Part shown: in pieces, positions 34,977-43,890 of the stretch
How positions within the stretch are numbered: the first letter of the stretch is position 1
Layout: every line of letters starts with the position of its first letter
Assembly (NCBI GenBank): GCA_937873495.1
Contig: CALMXZ010000010.1
Span: forward strand, 62,001-126,000
DNA length: 64,000 bases
DNA from: an uncultured Trueperaceae bacterium
GTDB lineage: Bacteria; Deinococcota; Deinococci; Deinococcales; Trueperaceae
Reading direction: 5' to 3'
Translations under genes and position numbers: made by a program
Notes under the pieces: generated by a model
What the model was told of the DNA's origin: nothing
The model's input: the letters and a program-made list of their open reading frames with translations, nothing else
Database searches by the model: none

Positions 34977-35965
34977 GCGCGGCCGCGGGGTCCGGCGGGA
35001 GCCCAGTCCGTACGCTCCTCCTCTCGCACCGCATCGGGGCGGAGACCGATGCGGTCTTGGCGGAGCGGTTCCCCGGGCTGAGGATCGTGCGACTCCCGGC
35101 GAGCGGGGATGTTCCAGAGGACGCGCGCGACGCCACGGTGCTCTACCGGGCCGGGATGCCGCACGACGCGCTCAGGACCGCGCTGGCCCAGCTGCCCCGT
35201 CTCGACTGGATCCATACGGCCTCCGCCGGGTTCAACTGGGTGCTGATCCCGGAAGTGGTCGCTCGGCCCATCCGCCTGACGCGCACGGCCCGCGTGCTCG
35301 ACGCCCCCATCGCGGAGTACGTGGTCGGCACTACCTTGGCGCTGCTGAAGGGTCTGCCCGGCCTGCTCGAAGCCCAACGCGCACGGCGGTGGGAGCGCGA
35401 GGTCGACGCCCGGGGCCTGCTTGGCGCCACCGTGGGCGTGATCGGCGCCGGCGCCATCGGCTCGGCCGTAGCCGCCAGGTTCCGCCCCTTCGGCGTCAGG
35501 GTGCTCGGGATGAAGCGCGACCCGACGCCGCTGGCCGAGTTCGACGAGATCCTCGCCCCCCACGAGCTGGATCGGCTTCTGACCGACTCCGATGTGGTGG
35601 TGGTGGCGTGCCCCTTGACGCCGGAGACCAGACACCTGCTCGGGGCGCGGGAGTTCGCGCTGCTGCGGTCAAACGCCGTCCTGGTCAACATCGCCAGGGG
35701 CGAGGTGCTCGTGGAGGCCGACCTGGTGGAGGCCTTGCGCGAACGGCGCTTCGCGGCGGCGGCGTTGGACGTCTTCAGCGAGGAGCCGTTGCCGGCCACC
35801 AGCCCGCTGTGGGAGCTAGACAACGTGATCCTCACGCCGCACGTCTCCTACGTCGACCCGAGCAACGCGCTTCGCGGCGTCGTCGAGTTCGCGGACAACC
35901 TCGAGCGCTACGTCGCCGGAACCCCACTGCTCAACGAGATCAAGTCGCGCGACCTTGGTTACTGA
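34973..35965 (+). CDS. D-isomer-specific 2-hydroxyacid dehydrogenase (cluster B)
   Basis: 330 residues, GhrA/glyoxylate-reductase-like. NAD(P) motif VGVIGAGAIGSAVAARF (about 150-166), catalytic Arg in VNIARGEVL, Glu in DVFSEEPLPATSPLWE and His in ILTPHVSYV. Interconverts a 2-oxo acid and the D-2-hydroxy acid. GTG start overlaps the M19 gene (GTGA), so it belongs to the catabolic operon and could reduce 2-oxo acids from D-amino acids, which is inference. A second family member is at 45.5 kb with the same SEEPLPATSPLW stretch. Confidence 0.92.
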   Translation: MSAAAGSGGSPVRTLLLSHRIGAETDAVLAERFPGLRIVRLPASGDVPEDARDATVLYRAGMPHDALRTALAQLPRLDWIHTASAGFNWVLIPEVVARPIRLTRTARVLDAPIAEYVVGTTLALLKGLPGLLEAQRARRWEREVDARGLLGATVGVIGAGAIGSAVAARFRPFGVRVLGMKRDPTPLAEFDEILAPHELDRLLTDSDVVVVACPLTPETRHLLGAREFALLRSNAVLVNIARGEVLVEADLVEALRERRFAAAALDVFSEEPLPATSPLWELDNVILTPHVSYVDPSNALRGVVEFADNLERYVAGTPLLNEIKSRDLGY

Positions 35966-36000
35966 CCGGGGCCCCTCGCGACGTTGTTAAGGAGCCAACC

Positions 36001-37044
36001 ATGCCGCCGTTCGCAAGCCTAGACGACCTGCCCGCTGCCCCGGGGCGCTACCACGTTCATCTGCCCGTCGCCCGCGACCTGTCCGGGCGCGGCGTCGGCA
36101 TCGACGTCATCGTCCACCAGGGTGCCGAACCCGGCCCCACCTTGACGGTCCTGTCCGGCATGCACGGCGACGAATGGCTGCACCTCGAGTTCTTCCGGCG
36201 CCTGGACTCCGAGCTCAGCCAGGACGCGCTGCGGGGACGCCTCCTGCTGGTCCCGATGGCCAACGCGGCCGCTTTCGCCAACCAGATGCGCAACGTCTTG
36301 CACGAGGCCGACGCGCCGGACATGAACCGGGTCTTCCCGGTGACGCCGAGGCCCCAGAACGGCCTGCCGGAGCAGCTCGCGGCCAAGCTGGCGCACGAGG
36401 TGCTGGCGCGCAGCGACGCGCTCCTTGACTTCCACCTCGGCATCTGGGGTTCGACGCTCGCTTCCAGCATCGTCGGGACCGACTTCAGCGACGCGCGCGT
36501 CAGCGCCGAGAGCCAGGAGCTGGCGCTCGTGTTCGGGCTCCCGCTCGTGTACCAGGCCAAGATGATGAGCGTCTTCCCAGGTCCGCGAGCCGCCCAGGCC
36601 TACACGGGCGAGATCCTCAAGATCCCCAGCTGCGGCAGCTTCCACGGCGGGGCGGGCTTCGACTCCGACCTCGAGGACGGCTGGATGGACGCCAACTATC
36701 GTGGGATCCGCAACGTCATGCGTCACCTCGGCATGGAGGACGGCGCCATCGAGCGCCCCAAGCGCTACCTCGTCTACGAGACCGTCCAGCGCATCAACCC
36801 GCGGAACGGCGGCTACCTCCGGCCGGAGAAGCGCCGCGATACGTTCGGCCGCGAGGTGCGGGCGGGGGAGCTGCTCGGGAAGGTCATCAGCCCCTTCACC
36901 TTCGAGACCATCGAGGAGCTGCGCGCACCGGTGGACGGCTACCTTGGCTACTGGGCGAGGAACTACCCCGTGCACCCAGGCGACTGGGCCTTCGCCGTCG
37001 TGCCGCGCGACCACGCTGGAACGCGTTGGATCGAAGTCGGATGA
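36001..37044 (+). CDS. AstE/aspartoacylase-type zinc deacylase, copy 3
   Basis: 347 residues, third member of the succinylglutamate desuccinylase family in this window, but more distant than the tandem pair in cluster A. Zinc ligands H55 and E58 (SGMHGDEW) and H145 (LLDFHLGIWG); DMNRVFPVTPRPQNG substrate loop; C-terminal beta domain with GELLGKVISPFTFETIEELRAPVDGYLGY. AAGGAG precedes the ATG by 6 bases. Lies between the dehydrogenase and amidase genes of cluster B. Probably removes an acyl or acid group from an amide; substrate unknown. Confidence 0.88.
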   Translation: MPPFASLDDLPAAPGRYHVHLPVARDLSGRGVGIDVIVHQGAEPGPTLTVLSGMHGDEWLHLEFFRRLDSELSQDALRGRLLLVPMANAAAFANQMRNVLHEADAPDMNRVFPVTPRPQNGLPEQLAAKLAHEVLARSDALLDFHLGIWGSTLASSIVGTDFSDARVSAESQELALVFGLPLVYQAKMMSVFPGPRAAQAYTGEILKIPSCGSFHGGAGFDSDLEDGWMDANYRGIRNVMRHLGMEDGAIERPKRYLVYETVQRINPRNGGYLRPEKRRDTFGREVRAGELLGKVISPFTFETIEELRAPVDGYLGYWARNYPVHPGDWAFAVVPRDHAGTRWIEVG

Positions 37045-37086
37045 GGCCGTTCGTGCGCCGGCACGGTTCGAGACGGGTGGTGGCCG

Positions 37087-37308
37087 ATGGCCGAAGAGCC
37101 TGAACCCAGCCCCGTCGGGTTCACCACCGCCGAGGTCGCCGTGCTGCTGGCGGCGCAAGGCTACCGGGTCCCCGACAGCGACCTGGAGGAGATCACGGAA
37201 CGCCTGCGGGGTCTGGTCGCCGGCCTCATGGCTTACGACGCCTACCGACCGTTCGACGTCGAACCGTGGGGCGAGTGGCCGAGGGTGGTGGCGGATGCCG
37301 GCGAGTGA
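37087..37308 (+). CDS. AtzG/GatC-like small amidase partner (tentative)
   Basis: 73 residues, mostly two acidic helices (TAEVAVLLAAQGYRVPDSDLEEITERLRGLVAGLMA) followed by an extended tail DAYRPFDVEPWGEWP. The size, fold pattern and position directly before an amidase gene match AtzG, the GatC-like chain that stabilises the AtzE amidase. It overlaps the amidase by 14 bases. The assignment rests on context and pattern, not on a clear signature. Confidence 0.6.
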   Translation: MAEEPEPSPVGFTTAEVAVLLAAQGYRVPDSDLEEITERLRGLVAGLMAYDAYRPFDVEPWGEWPRVVADAGE

Positions 37309-38731
37309 GTGGGTCTACCGCGGGGCGGTTGAGCAGTCGGAGGGCTTGCGCGCGGGCGAACTCGACGCGGTCGAGCTGACCGAGGCCTACCTCGCGCGGA
37401 TCGGGGCGCTAGACGGCCAACTGCGCAGCTTCATAACCGTGCTGGGCGACGAGGCGCTGGAGGCGGCCAGGCGCTCCGCCGAGCGCCTGCGGGCCGGCGC
37501 ACCCCTGTCGCGCCTCGACGGCATCCCCTTCGCGGTGAAGGACCAGATGCTCGTCGAAGGCGTGCGAGTGACGGGCGGGTCGCGCGTGCTCGCCAACTTC
37601 GTCGGAGAGCGGGACGCCACCGTCGTCAGGCGCCTGCGCGAGGCCGGCGCCGTCCTGCTCGGCACCCTCAACACCCACGAGTTCCACTCCGGGATGACCC
37701 GCGACCCGCTCTTCGGGAAGACCAGGAACCCCTGGAACCTCGAGCGCTCGCCGGGCGCGTCGTCGAGCGGCTCGGCCGCGGCCGTCGCCGCCGGCCTGTG
37801 CTCCTTCTCGCTCGGCGGCGACACCGGCGGGTCCATCCGCGCCCCGGCGTCCTACTGTGGCGTCGTCGGAGTTAAAGCGACCTGGTCGCGCGTCAGCCGC
37901 GACGGGGTCATACCGCTGGCCTACTCGATGGACTGCGTCGGCCCACTCGCCCGCCGGGTGGAGGACACCGCCCTGGTGCTCGAGCATCTGGCCGGCGCCG
38001 ACCCCCTGGACCCCACCGCCAGCCGCCTGCCCGTTCCCTCTTACGTGGAGGATCTGACGAGCGACCTCGCCGGTCTACGCGTCGGTGTCATCACGGAGAT
38101 GCTCGATCCCGCCGTGATCCAACCCGCCGCGATCGCGGCGACGGAAGCCGCGGTGACGGTGCTGCGAGAGCTGGGCGCCGCCGTGGTCCCCGTATCCGTA
38201 CCTCTCCTGCATCAGACGCGCTTCATCTCCGTCGCCCTAATCATGGCCGAAGCGGCCAGCCACCACCGCAAGTGGTTGCTGGAGCGTTACGAGGACTACG
38301 ACGTGAACACCCGCACCAACTTCCTGACGGGCGCGCTGCTGCCCGCCGGGGCCCTGGGCCAGGCCCAGCGCATGCGCTCCCTCGTTGCCCGGCAGGTCAT
38401 GGGGTGCCTGGAGGAGGTGGACGTGCTCGTAGGCCCGACGGCGGACGCGGCGTTCCCGCTGCAGCCCCGCGACTCCCTGCCGCTGCGCGAGGAAGTGCGC
38501 GCTTCGCTGAGGATGCCGGCCATGGCGAGCGGACCCCAGACGAGGGTGTTCAGCCTCTCGGGCCACCCCTCGCTGTCGGTCCCGTGCGGCTTCGACCCCG
38601 ACGGGCTGCCGCTAGGCCTGCAGTTGGCCACCAGGCACTTCGACGAGACCACGCTGCTGCGCGTCGCGCATGCTTACGAGGCGCGTACGCCTTGGCATAC
38701 CCGGCGCCCAGCCTTCATTGGCGCAACGTAG
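37295..38731 (+). CDS. Amidase-signature family hydrolase (AtzE/GatA-like)
   Basis: 478 residues with the Ser-cisSer-Lys triad: K82 in IPFAVKDQM, cis-Ser S157 in PGASSSGSAAA, nucleophile S180 in GGDTGGSIRAPASYCG. Hydrolyses an aliphatic or aromatic amide, or a 1-carboxybiuret-type intermediate as AtzE does. The C-terminal part (QLATRHFDETTLLRVAHAYE) is family-typical. Translationally coupled to the 73-residue AtzG-like peptide. Overlaps the convergent DppC gene of cluster C by 17 bases at the 3' ends. Last gene of cluster B. Confidence 0.92.
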   Translation: MPASEWVYRGAVEQSEGLRAGELDAVELTEAYLARIGALDGQLRSFITVLGDEALEAARRSAERLRAGAPLSRLDGIPFAVKDQMLVEGVRVTGGSRVLANFVGERDATVVRRLREAGAVLLGTLNTHEFHSGMTRDPLFGKTRNPWNLERSPGASSSGSAAAVAAGLCSFSLGGDTGGSIRAPASYCGVVGVKATWSRVSRDGVIPLAYSMDCVGPLARRVEDTALVLEHLAGADPLDPTASRLPVPSYVEDLTSDLAGLRVGVITEMLDPAVIQPAAIAATEAAVTVLRELGAAVVPVSVPLLHQTRFISVALIMAEAASHHRKWLLERYEDYDVNTRTNFLTGALLPAGALGQAQRMRSLVARQVMGCLEEVDVLVGPTADAAFPLQPRDSLPLREEVRASLRMPAMASGPQTRVFSLSGHPSLSVPCGFDPDGLPLGLQLATRHFDETTLLRVAHAYEARTPWHTRRPAFIGAT

Positions 38732-39551
38732 GGTCTAGCAAGTCCCTGAGCCAGTCGCCGAGGAAGTTGACCCCCATGACGGTCAGGAAGATCGCGAGGC
38801 CGGGCAGGGTCGTCACCCACCACGCGGTCGTCATGTAGGCCCGGCCGTCGGCCGCGATGCTGCCCCAGGTCGGGATGCTCGGCGGCACGCCGAGGCCTAG
38901 GAACGACAGCGAGGCCTCGGTGAGGATCATGGTGCCGACCTGCACGGTCGAGATGACCGTGAGCGGCGGGATGGCGGCGGGCAGCACGTGCTTCAGGAGT
39001 ATCCGCCAGTGCGGCACTCCGAGCGCCCTGGCCGCGGCGACGTATTCGCGACCCTTGACGGCCATGACCTGGGCTCGCATGACCCTGGCGTAGACGACCC
39101 AGCCCGTTATGACCAGCACGAGCACCAGGTTGGTCAGCCCCGGTCCGAGCGCCGCCAGGACGGCCAGGGCCAGCACCAGGAACGGGATGGCCATCTGGAG
39201 ATCGACGAGGCGCATGATCACCGCGTCGACCTTGCCGCCGACGTAGCCGGCGACGGCTCCGAGGATCAGGCCGATGGTACCGGCCCCCAGGACCGAGGCC
39301 AGCCCCAGGAGGATGGAGATCCTGCTGCCGTAGATGATGCGGCTGAGCAGGTCCCGGCCCAGCGGGTCCGTGCCTAGCGGGTGTTCGAGGGTTCCGCCCA
39401 GGAGCACCGGCGGTAGCAGCCGGGCCTTGGTCGACTGGGCCGCGGGGTCGTGCGGGGCGACCCAGGGGGCTAGCAGCGCCATGGCCGCGACTATGAGGAC
39501 GAGCCCGAAGCCGATCACGAAGGTGCGTTGGGTGAAGTGTCGTCTACGCAT
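38715..39551 (-). CDS. DppC-type ABC permease (cluster C)
   Basis: 278 residues. Helix 1 at about 11-32, DppC hallmark HPLGTDPLGRDLLSRIIYGSRISILLG, EAA loop REYVAAARALGVPHWRILLKHVLPAAIPPL, end GDWLRDLLDPTLRQ. Last gene of the minus-strand operon binding protein - creatininase - DppB - DppC. Six bases after DppB. No ATPase follows; the next gene is the convergent amidase of cluster B. Confidence 0.92.
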   Translation of the reverse strand: MRRRHFTQRTFVIGFGLVLIVAAMALLAPWVAPHDPAAQSTKARLLPPVLLGGTLEHPLGTDPLGRDLLSRIIYGSRISILLGLASVLGAGTIGLILGAVAGYVGGKVDAVIMRLVDLQMAIPFLVLALAVLAALGPGLTNLVLVLVITGWVVYARVMRAQVMAVKGREYVAAARALGVPHWRILLKHVLPAAIPPLTVISTVQVGTMILTEASLSFLGLGVPPSIPTWGSIAADGRAYMTTAWWVTTLPGLAIFLTVMGVNFLGDWLRDLLDPTLRQ

Positions 39552-39557
39552 GCGTCC

Positions 39558-40475
39558 CTAGCCGAGGGTGATCCGCGGGTCTATCGCGGCGTAGACCACG
39601 TCGACGATGAGGTTCACGAGCAGAACGCCGATGGAAGTGACGAACACGAACGCTTGCACCACCGGGTAGTCGCGGTTGAGGACGGCTTGCGTGGCCAGCC
39701 GTGCCATCCCTGGGAACGAGAAGACGAACTCCGTGACTATCGCCCCGCCCAGTAGGGCGCCGACCTGGAGCCCAAGGATGGTGACGGTCGGGATGAGCGC
39801 GTTCCGGAGCGCGTGCTTCCCGAACACGCGCACGTCGCCGAGCCCTTTCGCTCGGGCCGTTCGGACGAAGTCCTGCCGGATGACCTCGAGCATCGACGAG
39901 CGCACGGTGCGCGCCACTATGCCGATGGAGTAGGCGCCGAGGGTCACGCCCGGGAGGACCAGGGCGGCCGGCGACGTGTAGCCGAACACCGGCAGCCAAC
40001 CGAGCGCGACGCCGAACACGAGGATGAGGATCACGCCGAGCCAGAAGGTGGGCATGGACTGCCCGACCATGGCGAGCGCCATGACAAGGCTGTCCACCGC
40101 CGTGTTGCGCTTCACCGCGGCCAGGATGCCGAACGGGATGCCGATGAGCACGACGATCCCCATCGCCACGGCGGTCAGGTGCAGGGTGGCGGGCAAGCGC
40201 TCGAGTACCAGCCCCAAGGCGGGCTCGGAGAAGCGCACCGACGTTCCGAGGTCTCCACGCAGCGCATCGCGCCAGAAGTTCGCCAACTGCACGAGCAGGG
40301 GCCGGTCGAAGCCGAGTTCGTGACGGATCCGCTCTACGTCGGCGGAGCTCGCGCCGACGGGAACGAACAGGGCGAGGGGCTCGCCGGACAGGCGTGTCAG
40401 GAAGAACACGACCGTCAGTACCCCGGCGAGAACGAGCGCACCCTGCGCGAGCCGTCTGAGCACGAACTGCACCAT
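39558..40475 (-). CDS. DppB-type ABC permease (cluster C)
   Basis: 305 residues, six helices. VQFVLRRLAQGALVLAGVLTV start, FLTRLSGEPLALF, external ELGFDRPLLVQLANFW and GDLGTSVRFSEP, EAA loop QDFVRTARAKGLGDVRVFGKHALRNALIPTV. Ten bases after the creatininase gene and six before DppC. Forms the membrane channel with DppC for the binding protein at 41.3-42.8 kb. Confidence 0.92.
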   Translation of the reverse strand: MVQFVLRRLAQGALVLAGVLTVVFFLTRLSGEPLALFVPVGASSADVERIRHELGFDRPLLVQLANFWRDALRGDLGTSVRFSEPALGLVLERLPATLHLTAVAMGIVVLIGIPFGILAAVKRNTAVDSLVMALAMVGQSMPTFWLGVILILVFGVALGWLPVFGYTSPAALVLPGVTLGAYSIGIVARTVRSSMLEVIRQDFVRTARAKGLGDVRVFGKHALRNALIPTVTILGLQVGALLGGAIVTEFVFSFPGMARLATQAVLNRDYPVVQAFVFVTSIGVLLVNLIVDVVYAAIDPRITLG

Positions 40476-40485
40476 GGCGGCGGGC

Positions 40486-41304
40486 CTAGCCTGCGGTGCG
40501 GGTCAGGTGCGCCAGGAGCGTGCCGTGGTGTTCGAGGAGTTGAGTGATCGTGCGGCGCAGGTTCTCGGTGGCTTCTGCGATCATCGTCTCGCCCTTGGCC
40601 TTCGTCGCCAGCTTCGCGAGTCCGATGGTCCCGCTCGCGCTGAGCGCGTCGGTCTTCGGCAGCCCGAGGTCCACCTTCGTGGCCAGGAGCGCCTCCTCGG
40701 TGAACTTGAAGAACGGCAGGTCCCTCGGCCTCTCGTCGACGGCCTTGCCCTCGCGCACGAGCTCTGGAGCGAACGCCAGCATGAGCGACGTCTCGGACTC
40801 GTCGGCGTGCCAGGAGATGTCGCCCTCCAGCACGTTCCATGCGTCATGGATCGTGGCCGTCCACATGAGCTGGGCCACGACCTTGCCGCTCCGCTGCCTC
40901 AGCTCGTGGGCCGCCGCCGCGACCGCCTGCGTGTTGCCGCCGTGGCCGTTGACGACCAGGAGGATGTCGACGCCTTGGCGGAACAGGTCGAGGCCGATGT
41001 CGACGATGAGCCGGACCAGCGTGTCAAGGCCGATGCTCACGGTGCCAGGGAAGGCGTCGTGGTTGGCCGACGTCCCGTAATGGATCCCCGGAGCCACGAC
41101 GACCTGCTCCAGCCCTGCGGCGGCCCGGCTGCAGAGCGCGTCGACCATGATGGAGTCGGTGCCGAGGGGGAGATGGTGACCGTGTTGCTCGAGCGCGCCG
41201 ACCGGAAGGATGACCAGGTTGGGGCGCCGCTTCAGCACGGCGCCCACTTCTGGCCACGTCATCCTCGCCATCTCGACGGGGGGATGATCGTGCGAGTCGG
41301 TCAT
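40486..41304 (-). CDS. Creatininase-family amidohydrolase
   Basis: 272 residues. Metal ligands follow the creatinine amidohydrolase pattern: E39 and H41 with D50 in LEQHGHHLPLGTD, then the VNGHGGN loop (about 117-123) and a late acidic region HADESETS. Members open cyclic amides (creatinine), cleave formamides or act in cofactor synthesis, so the substrate is open. It begins 2 bases after the binding-protein gene, which is unusual: the enzyme is inserted between binding protein and permeases, implying that it acts on the imported compound. Confidence 0.9.
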   Translation of the reverse strand: MTDSHDHPPVEMARMTWPEVGAVLKRRPNLVILPVGALEQHGHHLPLGTDSIMVDALCSRAAAGLEQVVVAPGIHYGTSANHDAFPGTVSIGLDTLVRLIVDIGLDLFRQGVDILLVVNGHGGNTQAVAAAAHELRQRSGKVVAQLMWTATIHDAWNVLEGDISWHADESETSLMLAFAPELVREGKAVDERPRDLPFFKFTEEALLATKVDLGLPKTDALSASGTIGLAKLATKAKGETMIAEATENLRRTITQLLEHHGTLLAHLTRTAG

Positions 41305-41306
41305 GC

Positions 41307-42821
41307 TTACTTGACCGCCACGCCCCATAGGTAGATGGCTTCGTCCGGGCTGGGCTGCCAACCGGAGACGCGGGCCGTGACCCCGTAGACGTCGACTTGC
41401 TGGTACAGGAAGATGAACGGCGCCTGCTCGTGGACCAGCTCCTCTGCCTGTTGGTAGATGGCGAGGCGAGCTGCGCGGTCGACGGTCCGGGCGCCTTGGG
41501 CGAGGAGCGCGTCGAACTCCGGGTTGGTGTAGACGGAGTAGGCGGCGCCGGTGCCGAGCATCGCGGCGAGCCAGGCGTCGGCGTCCGGCACGGTAGACGC
41601 GCCCCAGAAGGCCGCGGTATCGAAGTCCTTGGCCAGGAGTCGGTTGATGAAGAGACCCCACTCCAGGACCTCGACGTCGGCGTCGATCCCGGCTTCGCGG
41701 AGCTGCCCGCCGACGGCCTGCAGGACCTCGCTGTCCCTGAGGTAGCGGCCTTGCGGCCCGTAGATCGTGATGCTGAGCGGGTTCTGCGCCGTGTAGCCCG
41801 CTTCCGCGAGCAACTCGCGCGCCTTCTCCGGATCGTAGGGGTACGCCTTGACGTCGGGGTTGAAGCCGAAGTACTCGCTCGAGAGCGCCTGGCCCTCGAG
41901 GACCTTGCCGTAGCCGCCGAGGATGTCGTCGACGATGGCCTGCTTGTCGACGGCGTAGTTGAGGGCCTGGCGTACGCGCACGTCGTAGAGCGGGGTGCTG
42001 CCGGGCTCGCCGTCCAGCGTTATGGCGATCATCATCAGCCGCAGGCCAGGGACGGGGGCGACGACGATCCCGGAGCGCTCGAGCAGGGAGGCCTGGTCGA
42101 CGGACACCTGGGTCACGATGTCGGCCTCGCCCGTCTGCAGGGCGGCCATGCGCGTGGCGGTCTCGGGGATCGACACGAACGTGACCTGATCGAGTTCCGG
42201 CGCGCCGCGCCAGTAGTCCGCGTTGGCGGCCAGGACGACCCGGTCGTCCTTGACCCAGCGCACGAGCTTGAACGGCCCCGTGCCGATGGGGTTCTGGCCG
42301 AAGGCGTCGTCGCCGACCTCCTCGATGTAGGCGGGCGGGACCATCGCGATGCGCGTTAGGTAGAGGGGCAGGGCGGGGGCCGGGCCGTCCGTGGCGATGC
42401 GCACCGTGTGCTCATCGACGACCGCGATGTCGGCGATCGGACGCACGTAGATCGTGGCGGGCGACTTCAGCTCGGGCTTGCTGACGCGGAGGAGGCTGTA
42501 ACGCACCGCTTCGGCGTTGAACGGCTCGCCGTTCGTGAACGTGACGCCCTCCTGCAGCTTGACTTCCCATGTCGTATCGTCGACGGCGACCAACGACTTG
42601 CCGAGCAGCGGGGTGATGTCGCTCGTAGCGTAATCGAGTTGGAACAGCGGTTCGTTGATGTGGTACGAGACGTTCAGCGTCTGCTGAACCGTGCTCCTTT
42701 GGGCGTCGAGCGTGTCGGGCGCCGTGCCTTGCGCGACCGTCAACGACCGTTGCGCCAACGCGCCCGTTGCGGCGGCGGCGAGGAGCGTGACGACCACCGA
42801 GAGTGCGAGCTTCAGTCTCAT
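41307..42821 (-). CDS. Peptide/nickel-type ABC substrate-binding protein (cluster C)
   Basis: 504 residues, SBP_bac_5. Signal peptide 1-23 (LALSVVVTLLAAAATGALA-Q), no lipobox. Family blocks: NEPLFQLDYATSDITPLLGK, VKLQEGVTFTNGEPFNAEAVR, NPIGTGPFKLVRW, LYDVRVRQALNYAVDKQAIVDD and KARELLAEAGYTAQNPLS. First gene of the cluster C operon; a consensus promoter and an inverted-repeat operator lie 97-150 bases upstream, divergent from an IclR regulator. Confidence 0.93.
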   Translation of the reverse strand: MRLKLALSVVVTLLAAAATGALAQRSLTVAQGTAPDTLDAQRSTVQQTLNVSYHINEPLFQLDYATSDITPLLGKSLVAVDDTTWEVKLQEGVTFTNGEPFNAEAVRYSLLRVSKPELKSPATIYVRPIADIAVVDEHTVRIATDGPAPALPLYLTRIAMVPPAYIEEVGDDAFGQNPIGTGPFKLVRWVKDDRVVLAANADYWRGAPELDQVTFVSIPETATRMAALQTGEADIVTQVSVDQASLLERSGIVVAPVPGLRLMMIAITLDGEPGSTPLYDVRVRQALNYAVDKQAIVDDILGGYGKVLEGQALSSEYFGFNPDVKAYPYDPEKARELLAEAGYTAQNPLSITIYGPQGRYLRDSEVLQAVGGQLREAGIDADVEVLEWGLFINRLLAKDFDTAAFWGASTVPDADAWLAAMLGTGAAYSVYTNPEFDALLAQGARTVDRAARLAIYQQAEELVHEQAPFIFLYQQVDVYGVTARVSGWQPSPDEAIYLWGVAVK

Positions 42822-42917
42822 GTTCTGTTCCTCCTGGCCTTCCTATGTGCCGTTGCACCCGTACTGACGTGAGGCCTTCGCTGGCTGCGTCTCGTGATGC
42901 CCACCGTCGTCCGAGCC

Positions 42918-42970
42918 TTCCACAATATGGAACGCGCACAAGAATAGAACGACGACCCTAACGGTGTCAA
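42918..42970 (-). promoter_or_regulatory. Cluster C promoter with IclR-type operator
   Basis: On the minus strand: -35 TTGACA (42970-42965), 18-base spacer, -10 TATTCT (42946-42941), predicted start near 42934. Directly after it is the inverted repeat TTCCA-5-TGGAA (42918-42932), a form used by IclR-family regulators. A half-matching TGGAACGC occurs again at the regulator's own start (43090-43097). Confidence 0.8.
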
Positions 42971-43068
42971 CGTGATGCAAGAGACCATTCCGACCATTGC
43001 ATCCTTCCTACGGCGGCTTTATCGCTGTAGAGACGACCTAGGAGTGTACGCGGCGCCCCGGCTCCGGC

Positions 43069-43074
43069 TATAAT
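43069..43074 (+). promoter_or_regulatory. Consensus -10 of the IclR-family regulator gene
   Basis: TATAAT at 43069-43074 places the RNA start near 43081. This decides the start codon: the in-frame ATG at 43073 lies inside the -10, so ATG 43091 must be used. Confidence 0.7.
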
Positions 43075-43090
43075 GGCGCCGTTCAAGATA

Positions 43091-43876
43091 ATGGAACGCA
43101 TCCCGGAATCATCGACCATCACGAAAGTCAGCGACCTGTTGGAGGCGCTGTCACGCATCGGGCGACCGGCGAGCCTCAACGAGCTGGCCGAAGTGCTCGC
43201 TTTCCCGAAACCCACCTTGCGGCGCCTGTTGCTCCAGCTGAAGGGTGTCGGGATGGTCATGCAGGACGAGGACAGTCGGCTCTACCGTCTCGGCAGCCGG
43301 CTGATCACGCTCGCTGCCGCCGTCCTGGAGGGGATGGAGGTCAGGCGCGCGGCGTCGGACATCCTCGACGACCTCATGAAGGCGACGGGTGAGAGCTCCT
43401 ACCTGGCGGTCCTCGATCAGATCAACAGCGTCTACGTCGACCTGGTGGAGTGCGACCGCTCGGTGAAGGTCCTTACCAAGGTGGGCGCGAGGCGCCTGGC
43501 CTGGACCACGGCGACGGGGAAGGTGATGCTGGCCTTCCTCCCGAACGAGGAGCGGAAGCGGCGCCTGTCCGCGGCGTTACGCGTCTCGAGCGCCATGACC
43601 TTGCCCGACCCGGCGTTGCTTGCCGCGCAGCTGCGCTCCATCCGCGAGGCGGGCTTCGCCGTCTCGCGGGACGAGGCCGAGATAGGCGTCACCGGCGTGG
43701 CCGCGCCCGTGCTCGACGCGGCCGGCGACTGCGTGGCGGCCCTCGCCCTCGGCATACCCACTTACAGGTTCTCCCCCGCGCTCGAGGCGCTAACGGTGGA
43801 AGCCACCGTCGCGGCCGCCGAAAGGTTGTCGGAGCGGATGAAGAGACTTCCGAGCCACACGTTGGCTTCGACTTGA
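43091..43876 (+). CDS. IclR-family transcriptional regulator
   Basis: 261 residues: winged-helix DNA-binding domain (SDLLEALSRIGRPASLNELAEVL, FPKPTLRRLLLQLKGVGMV) and a GAF-like effector domain (SSYLAVLDQINSVYVDLVECD, LAWTTATGKVMLAFL, AGFAVSRDEAEIGVTGVAAPV). ATG 43091 is chosen because the upstream ATG overlaps the TATAAT box. Divergent from the cluster C transport operon, over whose start a matching inverted repeat lies, and 14 bases ahead of an amidohydrolase gene with which it is probably co-transcribed. Confidence 0.92.
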   Translation: MERIPESSTITKVSDLLEALSRIGRPASLNELAEVLAFPKPTLRRLLLQLKGVGMVMQDEDSRLYRLGSRLITLAAAVLEGMEVRRAASDILDDLMKATGESSYLAVLDQINSVYVDLVECDRSVKVLTKVGARRLAWTTATGKVMLAFLPNEERKRRLSAALRVSSAMTLPDPALLAAQLRSIREAGFAVSRDEAEIGVTGVAAPVLDAAGDCVAALALGIPTYRFSPALEALTVEATVAAAERLSERMKRLPSHTLAST

Positions 43877-43890
43877 ACGAGGAGGAACGG

